From NCBI GenBank assembly GCA_030323885.1, contig CM059194.1:28120363-28184362 (forward strand): a DNA stretch of 64,000 nt, written 5' to 3'. The notes below the pieces were generated by a model, which worked only from the letters and a program-made list of their open reading frames with translations, had not been told where the DNA came from and made no database searches. A program made the position numbers and the translations under genes. Shown here one piece after another: positions 41,761 through 53,731 of the stretch. Source of the DNA: Branchipolynoe longqiensis. Its lineage: Eukaryota; Annelida; Polychaeta; Phyllodocida; Polynoidae. The number at the start of each line of letters is the position of its first letter. The stretch's first letter is position 1.

Positions 41761-42014
41761 TCAAAATATCATGAGCTACTCGCACAACTGACCTAACAAC
41801 AGTATTTACATCACAACCTGTTGCTAGAATAAATAAATATTAGACTACTGATCAATATTATAAATTGCACCAGCAAGATATCTGTGTGATGATCTAGACA
41901 ACTTATTTCAACTTGGTGATTTGAGGTTGTAAATTCTTAGTTAAAATTGAAATCACATTACAAAATGCACCAACATTTTACCTTCTCTGATAATTAACTA
42001 AGGTATATAATTAT
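41761..42014. other. No recognised gene
   Basis: AT-rich sequence without open frames or matches to other parts of the window. Confidence 0.6.
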
Positions 42015-42160
42015 GGATGTTAAAGTTGCATAATCCGATAAAAACATCACATTTTAAAAAGCCAAAGCACTCATGTAGATTTTGACCTCCACATCCAACT
42101 TAGATACTGGTGCACTTATTAAGAAGTTCTTGCTTCAGAGAAGGGCATGCAATGTCAATT
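42015..42160 (+). repeat. Dispersed repeat related to 12590-12720
   Basis: 'aaagttgcataatccgataaaaacatc', 'aacttagatactggtgcact' and 'cagagaagggcatg' parallel 12592-12715 and 56482-56615. A shorter match is at about 43490-43510. Confidence 0.7.
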
Positions 42161-42189
42161 TATTTAACCTGTTACTATTGAAACTTCTG

Positions 42190-42520
42190 ACCGAACTCGG
42201 TGCCCGAATCGGTAGCGCACAGGCTTCCCATCCGGGAGATCAGGAGTTTGATTTCTAGTCAAATCAAACCAATGAGTTATAAAATGTATACTTTTCGCTA
42301 TCTAGCTTAACGCTCAGCATTATTAGGAGAGTACAAGGGCTGGTTATCATATTTTATCAGGATAATGTGACTGTGTGAGATATCGGGTCGTGGTGCTGGC
42401 AGCCTGGTCTCCCAGTGGGGCAGCACTATGAAGTCACCATGAGTGCGCACTGCCATAAATCAGTACCTGTCCTGATGTGACCCTAGATTTTGCCAGGAAT
42501 AAAAACTCCAACAAACTATT
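42190..42520 (+). mobile_element. SINE family a
   Basis: Head 'gcccgaatcggtagcgcaca' and 'gagatcaggagtttgatttc' (degenerate B-box), body with 'ctcccagtggggcagcacta' and tail 'ccaggaataaaaactccaac'. Full length, moderately diverged. Confidence 0.9.
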
Positions 42521-42829
42521 GAAACTTATAGTGTCAGGGTTTTGATGTGGTCATTGAAGGTAGTCATTTTAAATCATAGTTACTTGAAGCTAAAGGGAGA
42601 TCTATAGCTTACACTATAGCAATCAGCCTACTATGTTTATCTCAGAAAATGATAGATACTAAAAACCAGAACCTTCTTTCACAACTTTACACACACCACT
42701 TGCTCAAACACTGAGACCAAATAAAAAAAAGGTTGGCGATTGTCCCTGACCATGTCTAAAAAATACCCACCCCTGATTTTGTTTGTTTTGTTTTTTAAGC
42801 TTTTAGAAATGAGTCATGCCAGCAGCAAT

Positions 42830-42957
42830 TCAACTTTAGTATCAATTTGTAAGTCATTGGTTTGACTCGGCTATGGTTCGAACCCAGGAGTTTGAATCCC
42901 ACAACCTACCAAAACGGGAAGCGGACCATCAACTCATTTAGCCATCGCCTCTGGTTA
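42830..42957 (-). mobile_element. SINE family a head fragment
   Basis: Reversed 5' third: 'aagtcattggtttgactcgg', 'gttcgaacccaggag', 'ggaccatcaactcatttagc'. Body and tail are missing. Confidence 0.8.
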
Positions 42958-43122
42958 TGTAATACATCCACTGATACTCACATCATATACCAGAAAAACT
43001 CAAAACAAAAACCGCCCTCCGGGCCCTGATTTGTGTGATCAAAGTGATGATCACCAATTTATTTAGTTATTTAGCCTAAGTACCATTTTACCCAGAACTC
43101 GTATTGCCCAGTTAAATGCCTC

Positions 43123-43245
43123 CCAAGAAGGTCTCCCAGTGGGGCAGCACTATTAAGTCGTCATGAGTGCACACTGTCAGAGTCACAAGTCGGTAGCCGT
43201 CCTGATATGACCTTAGATGTTGCCAGGACGTAAAACTCAAACAAT
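43123..43245 (+). mobile_element. SINE family a 3' fragment
   Basis: 'ctcccagtggggcagcacta', 'catgagtgcacactgtcaga' and the tail 'gatgttgccaggacgtaaaac'. 5' part absent. Confidence 0.85.
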
Positions 43246-44037
43246 CAACCAACCAAGTGTCTCTGTCCATAGTCTAAGCTATGGACGGTAAGAAGGGCAT
43301 TTGTGGAACAGTTAGATTGAGAACATCCTGGTGAATTATTCTAGATGTAATTAAATAATTAATTATAAGAAACATCTGAATGCATTAAGAACTCACTTAG
43401 GAGGTCACTGCAGATAATTGCGCAGATGTTAGTCCTGGATCCAGTTTCCTCTCTTTTTCTTGTAAACTTTAAAAGACACCTATGTACAATTAAAGTTGCA
43501 TAGACTGATGGGTTTGAATTTGTTGTCATTTTCCTCAGATAAATATATTAGATTGGTCATTATTATCTACTTTACTTTAGTTTGTAGCGACTTATACTTT
43601 AAATGGTAAACCATTGAGATATTTGAAGTGCAAACATGTTACATTAGTTCATCACCTTTTAGCTGAGCTGTCACCAGACACTCGCTTTTGGAAAGTGATC
43701 AAGGATATCAAGAAAAAATATCATCACCTTTTAGCAGGTTGGAGAGCTTACCTCCTTTGGGCTATGGTGGTTAAAGTACCTACTTCGATTCCATCAATTT
43801 CCAAGGTCGAATTTCATATAGGTTTAATGTGCAGGTTCACAAATATGGTTGTGGAACACTGAGTTTTGGGATGTTTTCATATTGGAATACATCACTAGAA
43901 AGCAAAGAATTATATCTAATTTCCTTAATATTCCAATGACATTTAGTTGGGTCAGGATTGAGTAAATTAAGAGTGAGTATTAGGAAATAATTCAGTAGTT
44001 ACAACACATGGCTACAGGACAGAACTGCCCATGATAG
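43246..44037. other. No recognised gene
   Basis: One 82-codon plus-strand frame (43614-43862) with no recognisable domain and a nearby internal repeat ('catcaccttttagc' at 43648 and 43724). I do not support it as a gene. The rest is AT-rich. Confidence 0.55.
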
Positions 44038-45092
44038 TAATTTACATACGGGAACAAACTGGAGACAAGACAGAGATGGAGATAACAAAAATTTATTGGA
44101 GAACATAACCTGCAGGCAGGTCGGTCGTGGCTGGAGAACATATCGGTATTGTGTATCGTGTCATGAGTTAATTGACAATGATGTTATTGAGGTATCGTAT
44201 AGAGTACCAGCAAGGTTAGGTCGGTCTTGGCTGGAGAACATATCGGTATGGTGTATCGTGTCATGAGTTAAATGAGAATGATGTTATTGAGGTATCGTAT
44301 AGAGTACCAGCAAGGTTAAATGATGTCATGATAAGTGTCAGGCATATCGAACAATTGAATAGTGATTAGAGATGAGACTAGTTAAATGTTGTTATGTTGC
44401 GAGGAAAATGGACAGGTCAGGAAAGAGATGAGAGAGAAGAACTAGCACGGAACCAGCAGCCCTCAACCCCTACCCCTTACCTCCTTCATCATCGGGTGGG
44501 TGGGTGGGTGAAGCGACTTGCAAGGAGAAAGACCGGCGTGAAAGTGAAGTGCGAGTCAGCAGTCAGTGACGAGGAAATAGGGCAAGAAAGTAGTGCCGAG
44601 AGAAAGTAGTGCATGTGTTCCCGCCAGTAAATTATCCATGTTGACAGTGCCAACATGCGTAATTTACATACGGGAACAAACTGGAGACAAGACAGAGATG
44701 GAGATAACAAAAATTTATTGGAGAACATAACCTGCAGGCAGGTCGGTCTTGGCTGGAGAACATATCGGTATCATGTATCGTGTCATGAGTTAATTGACAA
44801 TGATGTTATTGAGGTATTGTATAGAGTACCAGCAAGGTTAGGTCGGTCTTGGCTGGAGAACATATCGGTATGGTGTATCGTGTCATGAGTTAAATGAGAA
44901 TGATGTTATTGAGGTATCGTATAGAGTACCAGCGAGGTTAAATGATGTCATGATAAGTGTCAGGCATATCAAACAATTGAATAGTGATTAGAGATGACAC
45001 TAGTTAAATGTTGTTATGTTGGGAGGAAAATGGACAGGTCAGGAAAGAGATGAGAGAGAAGAACTAGCACGGAACCAGCAGCCCTCAACCCA
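44038..45092. repeat. Nested tandem duplication
   Basis: A ~430-bp segment (44038-44470) recurs at 44657-45092 with few changes. Each segment itself contains two tandem ~105-bp units starting 'aggtcggtc(t/g)tggctgga' (44119 and 44218; 44740 and 44839). The interval 44505-44660 between the two big copies recurs at 49128-49285. The repeated 'atgagttaattgacaatgatg' frames are not coding. Confidence 0.9.
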
Positions 45093-45402
45093 AAAAAAAG
45101 AGGCGAGGGCTGATGGTTCCGCAGAAATTACTGTATGCGAAAGGTAGGGTGACACAGCATCACTACTCCATCAGGATGTCATAGACCGAAGGCGCAAGAT
45201 GTCGACGCCATGGTTCAGGCAGAATCTCTCATGTTTGAAGGTGGAGGCGTTTGTTCGCCCAGGTGCCCCTAGACAGGGCCTCTGTCAATGCAGGAACTAG
45301 CTGGAGATGGTGACTCAAGCTGTACCCTGGAAGATAGAGGCAGAAGAGTGACTATCTTCCAGGATTATCAGAGAATGATCTACAAGGAAAAATCAATATT
45401 TT

Positions 45403-46165
45403 TCAAGGAGAATGAGACTGGGACAGACGTAGATTTCTGCGTCGACACTCTATCAGTGCTGCTTCTTCCGCTTGCTTATTCGAATGAAGCCTGCTCAGAT
45501 TATCAGCTAGAAGTAAGGAAGGTCCATCTTTATGTATAACTGTGATATCGCAGGTATTTAATGCAGATATTAACCAAAGTTGTCTCGCAAATGCAGTTAA
45601 CATTAAATCCCGTCCTCCACCCGAAGCCAGTACTTGTTGAGAAACTAAGTTATCTGTTTTCACTACCACACTAAAGTTCCTAGGAACAACGGAAAGAGAA
45701 CGATCAGAGCCGTTGTTAAATTAAACGCCCCAAGCTGATTCATTACTTTCAATGTCTCAATCACCTCACGGGGTACTCTGCAGCATAATATGCCACTGGG
45801 GAGAACGCCCCCCCCCCCCGATTTTTTAAGTAGAGTCACACTCTATTACCCAATCAGTAACCGGCTTCAGAGGAAGAAGAACAACTGTAATGAACTTCGG
45901 TTCAAAATTTATGAACCAGTTTATATCTTTAATGATTTCATCCGACAATGGATGCTGACCAGCATTCGGTAAGGCCCTAATATGCCGCTAAGACCCGGTT
46001 CATACACGCCCATGCAGGCTTCACACATTTCGCAACTTGTTGCATCTTGCCCGCTATACTCTGGAGGTGCTTCTTCGAGGCAACCTGTTTGTCTTTCCAA
46101 GCCCGACAGTCAGTGAGGACTTCTGCAAGCTTCTCTTCTGGAATAGTAGCAATCGTTTAGCTCAT
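45403..46165 (-). pseudogene. DIRS RT/RNase H relic
   Basis: From 46165 downwards, in broken frames: an RT thumb-like 'IPEEKLAEVLTDCRAW' and 'KHLQSIAGKMQQVAKCVKPA', then further down an open RNase H end (45669-45403) 'VVKTDNLVSQQVLASGGGRD', 'AFARQLWLISALNTCDI' and 'LLLADNLSRLHSN'. Same gene order as element 1. About 200 bp between carries stops and indels. A fourth, separate DIRS lineage, since the sequence is not close to elements 1 or 2. Confidence 0.8.
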
Positions 46166-46246
46166 ATCACATATCACCTGTGTATCTAAAATGCGTGTGC
46201 CGCCTATCAGTCCCGAATTGTTACTAGTAGCGTGGCATACTACGGT

Positions 46247-46800
46247 AGCAGTGTGGAGTTATGTCATTATATGAATGGAATGCTTATAACCATGCACCCC
46301 TTGTATCGATGCAAGCGTGGCTATGTGTAATATTATGATGTATGGATTTCTTAATTAAGAACATATAGTGACAGCGGAGCAAGTACCGCAGACAATTGTG
46401 AACCGCACGACATGTAGTTTAATTTATCTAGATTGCATTCAGGAGTGTAAAAATCTACACTGAAATTATTGCATCAGTAACTATCTAATACTACGTCAGG
46501 GCACTACAACCCTTACAAGGCACAGAATACGGACCCCGCATATCAGTTCTAACTTGTTCCCAATATTCTTTCATGCTACGGTACCAATGTGGAATTTTTT
46601 CATTGTGTAAACTGGAATGTTGAAGCCCTGCACCCCTATTATAGATGCGAGTGTGGCTATAGTTAATATTATGAATTGTGCGTATCTGAATAAGGAACAT
46701 GTAGTGGCAGCGGAGCAGGCAGCTCAGGAACTTGAGTCCCCACAAACATGCAGGTTACATTATCTAGGAGGGTATAAATATTGCATGAGCAGTAACTTAA
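46247..46800. repeat. ~340-bp period degenerate duplication
   Basis: 46247-46483 and 46590-46800 share 'ggaatg...ccctgcacccc', 'gtgtggctat...gtaatattatga', 'aaggaacatgtagtggcagcggagca' and 'ttatctag' in order, with considerable divergence. No gene recognised. Confidence 0.7.
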
Positions 46801-46999
46801 AAACGTGGGTCAGGTACCATTATTTTAGCGAGTATAAGTTGCAGTAGCCTGAACATAGTTTAAATAACCAGGGAGTATTCCAATACTGAAATGCTACCGT
46901 GAATTAGTGCTTGGACCAGGATGCAGATATAGTTTAGACAGTATAATGTATTACAATCCGGTCAATAACACCAGGCGAGAACCAGTGTCCACCAAGACT

Positions 47000-47690
47000 A
47001 ATACTTATCCTGCAAACGGAGAAAACCGGGGACGTTGTCTGAAGACAGCTAGCAGATGCAGCTAGCATAGACCGTGCAGCGCGGAGACATCCCACCATCA
47101 GAAACCGGGGCAGAGTCCGGAAAAGATGAGTCGGCAGGCAACATCCAGCAGAGACCGCGCAACGGAGCGGCAGCCTACCGGCAGACATCGGCGCAGAGGC
47201 CGTGGACATCAGCTGAAATCATTGATGGTGAGTCACGGGACGCCAACAGTGGGGGCGTGGCAATAAAAGTTGCTACATATAATAATCATTACCGTGGTTA
47301 GTTGAATCGAACTGGAGCGGCTAGCAGCAGACACTGCCACCATGGTAGAGAGAAGCGAACAATGTTCTACTAAAAATTTATGTCTAGATAGCTTTGTTTA
47401 ATCGAACTGATAACTTAATGGACATGAGCCAGCACGCAGCAGTCCCTGTCACTTAATTATACTGAGTGTGGTAAAATGCAAAAAACATTTCGACACTCCA
47501 CCTGGGTGGAGTGGGGAGGAATCCTGGGACGTTGGGTGAAGCAAGCTAGGAGTGCCGCTCTCCAAGCCCGTTCAGCATGGAAACAGCCCACCGCAGAAAC
47601 CTAGCGGAGGCCGTGAAACGAGAGTCGGCGGGTGACAGCTAGCAGAAACCGAGCAGCAGTCACTTTCAGGGAGATAACAGATGGGAAAAA
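47000..47690. repeat. Degenerate repeated segment
   Basis: Features of 47030-47190 ('gggacgtt...gaag...agctag', 'cag(c/a)ccaccgcagaaacc'-like, 'gagtcggc(a/g)gg') recur at 47525-47680 in the same order. The divergence is high, so this is a weak call. No coding content. Confidence 0.5.
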
Positions 47691-48640
47691 AGTTATAAAC
47701 AATGAATATAATGGAATTCCACTGCTTCAAGTCAAGTTCGCATACTTTTGACTTTGACTGTGTCAAGCAGATGTAAGGGAGAATAATCACGACTAAAGTT
47801 AAAAGTAACTAACCCCTTCCAATGTTTATAACCATTGTGCTTGCACTCTCAGGTTGGCTGCAGAACGAATCCAGACTGCCATTGAGTTTGCTGTAATGCG
47901 CAGTGCCAAACGACTATTTTATTCAAGGATAACAGAAATGGAACCCTATGTACATAATATAATCTGTTCGTTGAATGTGTTTTCTATATATATATTCCAA
48001 GCGAATTATGTCTATGGTGTGTGGTTTTAGAGATATTTCAATTCCTGTATGAAGAAAACTCTCGGCCATTGAAAATGGAGAGCTTGCCAGTATGTGCTAT
48101 GCACCAAATCTATTTATCACAGTTAAGAGAAATGGGAACCCTAGCCTTAAACATAAACTAAATTACTGTCTTGTGACTCGCTAAAATAAATACTCACATA
48201 GCTACGTATTATGTATGGAAACTTCTCGAACACAGTTAACCTACCAAGACCTCTATAGACTTATAGTATGACAGAGGTAACTGACAGTCACGACGGTGCA
48301 CAGAGGCAAGCAACGATAACAGAGCATAAAGAATAATGCATTCTTCATCACACATTCTACTACTGAAATCAGTCTAAGCTTATAATTATATACAGTTAAC
48401 TATTACATGAGATAATAGTTAACATGATGAAATGAGCTGGCAAGTGGGAACGTTACTGTTACGTCGGTAAACACAGCGTGCGAGTGTACATGCAGGTAAG
48501 TGAGCATGTGAATAACAAACATTTCAGTTGCCTCAATTCTGTTAATTAAGACTATTCAATTGTAATAACAAACTCAGTAATATGCGAGTGTGACTTCCAA
48601 GATGCCGGCTGGCACCAATGTTAGTGTTACCGCAGTGTGC
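47691..48640. other. No recognised gene
   Basis: AT-rich unique-looking sequence. No long open frame, SINE head or LINE/LTR motif seen. Confidence 0.6.
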
Positions 48641-49290
48641 AGGACAGAGAGCTGAAGCGACTTGCAAGGAGAAAGAGCGGCGTGCAAGTCGTTTTTTAAA
48701 AATAATGACATGAGTAAACTGAAGAGAAATGCACCGGCGAGCAGCAGTCACTCGTACCGGCGGCCAGTGTAGTATTAACTGCCGAGTCATACGTACAACC
48801 AATAAATTGGACTATTCAAAGAAACAATAAAACAATTCTATGACATAGTACACTAGTATGTACGTGGCGGCTGGGTCCTGTTCCGAGGCCGGGCACAGTC
48901 TAGAAGGGTCCGTACCGGTTGAGCAGCCATGCGAGACCAATCGAATTCATTTGTTGATTTCAGCACACGCGTACGTGTAGTGTGTTTGTGTTTCGGAAGG
49001 CTGCAGACATAGAATTTTATGAAGTATTTAGTTCTGTGCCTAATACTAGCATTAGGTGCCACTCACACCTGACGGTTAATTCCTCCCCAATGTGCTTGTC
49101 CTGTGAGAACGCATGTGGAGTGCCTGAAGCGACTTGCAAGGAGAAAGACCGGCGTGAAAGTGAAGTGCGAGTCAGCAGTCAGTGACGAGGAAATAGGGCA
49201 AGAAAGTAGTGCCGAGAGAAAGTAGTGCATGTGTTCCCGCCAGTAAATTATCCATGTTGACAGTGCCAACATGCGTAATTTATTATTTAT
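48641..49290. repeat. Copies of the 44.5-kb interval segment
   Basis: 'ctgaagcgacttgcaaggag' begins a short copy at 48651 (about 45 bp) and a long one at 49128, which continues to 49285 almost identically to 44510-44660 ('agtcagcagtcagtgacgag', 'ccagtaaattatccatgttg'). The long copy then leads into different sequence. Confidence 0.85.
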
Positions 49291-49531
49291 AAATAAAGAA
49301 TAGTCCCTAATGTTTTTCGGTGCTCCTTCTGGGAACTTCTCGCTTCCTAACACAAATTATTCTCAGCAGGCCCCCCCACTGTAACCGGGCACTCTCTGCT
49401 TTCCCCCTCATGGGAACCAACTTCAACGGTCTTCAAGCTCTCACTTAAAAGAAAAAAAATATATATATGCGGAACCTTTCTACACCAAAGCATTCTGTTA
49501 GTTACACTGCTTGCGAGCAGACTTATTTACT

Positions 49532-49625
49532 GAGGTGGTGTAATGGTTAGCACACTATCCCGGGTTCGATTCGAACACTAGGTGAAATATTTCCCATTTT
49601 CATCACCCCCCCCCCCCATTACACG
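49532..49625 (+). mobile_element. SINE family b, short copy
   Basis: 'gaggtggtgtaatggttagc', 'gggttcgattcgaacactag' and 'atttcccattttcatcaccc' then a C run. The middle of the tRNA-like head is shortened. Confidence 0.8.
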
Positions 49626-49724
49626 TGTTACCATGACCTGGATGTCTGTGCTGGCCTCTCACGACACCTGTTTTCACCGCTAGCGAGCACTAGTCCAATT
49701 TGATTCAAATCTTTTGAATTTTAT

Positions 49725-49806
49725 TTTTGACTCAGCTGGGATTCAAACTCCCGACCTTCCGCACGTACAGCCTGCGCTCTACCGATTGGGCCACCGCGTC
49801 CGGTAC
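49725..49806 (-). mobile_element. SINE family a/c head fragment
   Basis: Reversed tRNA-like head: 'gggattcaaactcccgacct', 'cgctctaccgattgggccac'. No body. Confidence 0.75.
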
Positions 49807-49910
49807 CAGCGGACAATAACTCAGAAGGTGCATATTGACAACACGTACCTATAGTTCAGTTTTCTCATCACCCGACAACAGTCACCAAGTACCCAGCTCG
49901 GTATCAGATA

Positions 49911-50141
49911 CTGGGCGCGGTGGCCGAATCGGTAGAGCGCAGGGTTCCCGTGTATAAGGTCGGGAGTTCAATTCCCGGTCGAGTAAAACCAGTGAATTAT
50001 AAAATTGATACTTGTCACTTCCTAGCCTGTCCCTCGGCATTACTAGGATAGGGCAAGGAGTGGTTTGCTCAGTGACAGGATAATGTAACTGAGTGGGATA
50101 TCACGTCATGTTACTGGCGGCCTGGTGTCCCAGTGGGGCTG
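49911..50141 (+). mobile_element. SINE family a, 3' truncated
   Basis: Well-preserved head 'gcggtggccgaatcggtaga' and 'ggtcgggagttcaattcccg', body to 'gtgtcccagtggggct' (50141), where it stops. Another SINE a copy in reverse begins at 51109, so the 50142-51108 block is flanked by two inverted partial SINEs. Confidence 0.9.
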
Positions 50142-51108
50142 GATTATGATAGGTTCACAAAAGCCCGCCAGGGGGCACCACAAACAACACACTGTAATAA
50201 TATGGGAGTCAGCCGTCTGAGCCACACACATCACTAGTCTCCCAAGGTGTGTTCTGACAACTGTCTGTCAGTTCCCACCTGGCGTTACTCTCAACAACTC
50301 ATAAGGAAGAAAGGACGACAAGTCGCACAAGATTGACAGTGAATAAGTTGTGCTTTATTGGCATCAACTCCTGTTCATCTACTGGCGACCTATCACCCTG
50401 ACTCCTTACCAACTGCCCACACAGATCCTAATGACTCTTGCTGGTGTCTATCAGAATCAGTGCCTACAGCCCACTGAACTTGAGTCCAATGGTTGTTGCA
50501 CACAGCTCAGTGTCTTTTGAATAGATGGTTTGAGTCTAGAAAGTGGAGTTGTCTCTTGCTAGAAAGCCTAGCCAAAAGTACCTCACAAGATTGCTTCTCC
50601 CAGAGTCCTAGAGTGGGGTCTCTGTGTCAGGTATAAGGAATGCAGGTGACTAGGCTCCCACAGCCAGCCAATCCGACACCTCCTACAGCCTGGGTGGGCG
50701 ACATCCTAAAAGGGGGCAGCTGTTACTCAACCCCTAGCCGCAGGTGGCGTCCACAATGCATACAGGATGGCTGGGTGTGCTTGCCCATTGGCGCTGTGGT
50801 AACAGGTAGTTGCAGACAGTTACAACAAACATATATTAAAAATGCTCTTCCCCTCCACTTGAATTCTTTCTGGTGCATGGGCGGAACATTTAAATAATTA
50901 TTAACTGTCTCTTAAGTACGAACATCACATCACAATCTCAGTCGCTATGTGTTATCACATTTGTACATATGCGATTATGTCACACAGCAAGTGGGGCACC
51001 CATTGATTCTCTGTTACACAATCCTGGTCCCCACTCTGTCACCCGAGAATAATAATGTTCTTTGCCAATATATAAATCCGAACCAAAAATCCGTATATTT
51101 TTACAACA
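50142..51108 (-). mobile_element. Element 2-associated terminal sequence, copy 3 (alone)
   Basis: From about 50300 to 51108 this is the reverse complement of 23160-23888, e.g. 'ggcgacctatcaccctgact' (50383) and 'caatatataaatccgaacca' (51066). 50142-50299 has no counterpart in copies 1-2. No ORF1, RT or recombinase is attached. A solo terminal sequence, as produced by recombination between terminal repeats, is the simplest reading. Confidence 0.65.
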
Positions 51109-51342
51109 TGGCAGCATGACCTGATATCCTCACTCAGTCACATTATCCTGACACTGAGTCAACCATTCCTTGCCCTATCCTGATAGTGCTGAGTGCCTAG
51201 CTACAAAGCGACCAGGATCAATTTTTAAGTCATATGTTTGACTCGACCAGGGTTAGAACTCACGAACTCATGGGTTCGGATCCCCATATCTCCCAAAGCA
51301 GGAGACGGACCCTCAACTCATTCGGCCATCCTGTCTGGTCGG
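51109..51342 (-). mobile_element. SINE family a, 3' truncated, reversed
   Basis: From 'catgacctgatatcctcact' through 'cttgccctatcctgatagtg' to the head complement 'gggttagaactcacgaactc', 'accctcaactcattcggcca'. The tail is absent and the truncation point is close to that of the SINE at 49911-50141. Confidence 0.9.
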
Positions 51343-51479
51343 TGTGAGGGGAGGGGGGGCTCATCATGCTAAAACTCCTTCCATGGTGAAGGAAACATAA
51401 TTATATATTAACTTACAGATCCTCCCTCTTCTGGCTGATCTAGGCCCTATTGGGCCTCTAATGCCAGCTCGCTATGGCA

Positions 51480-51695
51480 AAAATAAACACTTTTTTTTTG
51501 CACACATATATGGAGGTCGATGGTGCCCTGAAGTCATCTAATTGTGGGTGTCAACTCCAATGTCTATCCAGCCTTCTCTCAAATGCTTCTACTGTTGGTG
51601 CTTCAACCACTTTGTCTGGGAGACTGTTCCATAGATCTGTCACTCAAAAGAAACATGAGTGTTTCCTGACCTCAAGTCTGGGCCTCTCCTTGAAG
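51480..51695 (-). pseudogene. LINE C-terminal fragment
   Basis: On the minus strand 'DLWNSLPDKVVEAPTVEAFE' followed by RRLDRHW, the common C-terminal signature of Jockey/CR1/RTE-type LINEs. No catalytic domain is left. A different LINE from that at 19-26 kb. Confidence 0.75.
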
Positions 51696-51839
51696 ATCTT
51701 ATACCAATATATATACATACTTACATACACATATAAAATGTCCTTCCATCTGAAGTAGACATCTATATCTATATGTATGCACGCACTTACAAAGACTTCC
51801 AACTATCCTTCAATATGAAACAACCCACTGATATATCCA

Positions 51840-52411
51840 TGTGTATATGTCTATATTTGTATATAGATATATATACAAGAGTGAGTAGCGTGCGAAAGCC
51901 CTGAAAATGGGGGGGGGGGCGGAGTGAAGCATGTCGGTACCCCCACCCCCACCCCCCACTCAGGAGGATGGTGGTAGAAGGACACTACTGAGATTATTAC
52001 ACACGCTAACAGTCTTACCACTATCCGTATATATATGTAAATATATGTACATATGTATATATGTTTAAATCTGTATATGCATATATAAATATTTATATAT
52101 ATATATATATATGTACTAGCAAAACCTTCTCAGCACCCTTATGTATATGAGCCTGTCTCAAAAGGTGATAACTCTTCTTTTTTTTGTCCATTGTAACTAT
52201 TGACACAAAACAGCACAGATACAGTTACACTGAAAACACAAGGACATCTGCTTCAAATCAATATGTATTCTATTGGGATTAGGAAACACCATGTAAAAAA
52301 CAAATCAGTTTATCCTAAGCAAATGCAAAAACATATAAGATAGTATGTTGATCGTTACAATGGACACAGTTTTGTCTTATATTGCTTAGCACCTTTTGAG
52401 ACAGTCTCATA

Positions 52412-52456
<45 letters not shown>
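51840..52456. repeat. Simple-sequence cluster
   Basis: TA-rich repeat at 51840-51880 and 52025-52112, a poly-G/poly-C pair (51908-51918, 51943-51958) and (AT)n at 52410-52456. No gene recognised between them. Confidence 0.85.
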
Positions 52457-52459
<3 letters not shown>

Positions 52460-52567
52460 GAGCTCAGGCGCAAAACCACGTAAACAGCAATCCATAAATG
52501 GAGATAAACATTGGAATGAAACTTTCAAAAAGTAAAATTTTTTATATTCCTACTCTTTTTCGCATTG
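52457..52567 (+). mobile_element. MITE, left half
   Basis: 'gaagagctcaggcgcaaaac' to 'ctctttttcgcattgc', nearly identical to the left half of 53506-53731 and, like it, abutting (AT)n. The right terminal repeat is missing. Confidence 0.85.
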
Positions 52568-53466
52568 CATTCATATTTCAAGAACTTGGCTACTGGTCGA
52601 AATTGCTCAAATAAATTATAAATGAGCATAATAATCAGGTTATTCAGTCATATTCGACACACATGAATATGACTGACACAGGAGTTGCTTAGTGGTGTAA
52701 TTTAACCACCAGCCTAACCAACTATCCAGCTAAGTCTCAGCTACGTCGACATCATATCCAATCATGGATTTCTTAAAGTTGAAATTCGACTAACATGGCC
52801 TTAGTAAGTGGTTAAACGACAAGATTTAATTTAGGCTTCACTCTCGTGTCTTTCTTAGCCTCATAATTCGACACACATGGCCGTTCGTAATAAAATAAAT
52901 CGCCGAAATTCAGCGTCGACTACATTTCGACACACACAAATATATTAAAATTAGAAATATATTGTGGCTTTACTGTTGAGATGGTATCAATATGGCCTCA
53001 GTAACTACCTAAAAATCGACAAACATGGCCGCTTTCCACCGGCTATGCCTCTCTCCGCCATCTTGGTTCTTCTTGATATATTAGACCAAATCGACACACA
53101 TGAAATAATAAAATAAATAAGTAATAAAATGTTCTTAGCTCATGACACAGACATGTGTAGGCAGGTTGTCTTCTTCTTGTTAGTTCCAGTGAAGGCAATG
53201 ACCACAGGTAGCAAGTAGACTGTGGCTTCCTCCTCCAAGTAAAAATAGGTGTGTAGTGTACCAAGCAAACAGCAGAAGTGAGCAGTGTAGAAGGTGGGGG
53301 GAGCGGAAGCAGCAAGAAAAGTGCTGGCCCGCAGCAAATATATATAATGGACAAGAAATAATCATGAAGTCATAGGATAATAAATAATATTATAAGAACA
53401 TAGGATAATAAATAATATTATAATAACCTCACCCGCCATTTTATATTTATATAATAGATTATATTG

Positions 53467-53470
<4 letters not shown>
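52568..53470. other. No recognised gene; repeated 'cgacacacatg' motif
   Basis: Contains several 'tcgac(a/t)(c/a)acatgg' occurrences (52654, 52787, 52868, 52929, 53019, 53091), perhaps an old degenerate repeat with ~70-130 bp spacing. No coding signal. Confidence 0.5.

Positions 53471-53503
<33 letters not shown>
53471..53503. repeat. (TA)n microsatellite
   Basis: Pure TA run directly before the MITE at 53506. Confidence 0.95.
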
Positions 53504-53505
<2 letters not shown>

Positions 53506-53508
<3 letters not shown>

Positions 53509-53731
53509 GAGCTCAGGCGCAAAACCACATAAACAGCAATCCATAAATGGAGATAAACATTGGAATGAAACTTTCAAAAAATTAAATTTGTTATATTCCT
53601 ACTCTTTTTCGCATTGCTCCATAACCATGTGATCATATGAAAAGTGGAATTAGTGAGCATTAAAATCCTTGTCTTTTATTTAAACTACATTTTTCAATTG
53701 GCGTTTACATGGTTTTGCGCCTGAACTCTTC
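53506..53731 (+). mobile_element. MITE, complete (226 bp)
   Basis: Terminal inverted repeats of about 30 bp: 'gaagagctcaggcgcaaaac' on the left, 'gttttgcgcctgaactcttc' on the right. Flanked by atat at 53502-53505 and 53732-53735. A related complete copy, with its interior in the other orientation, is 59552-59790. No coding capacity. Confidence 0.88.
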
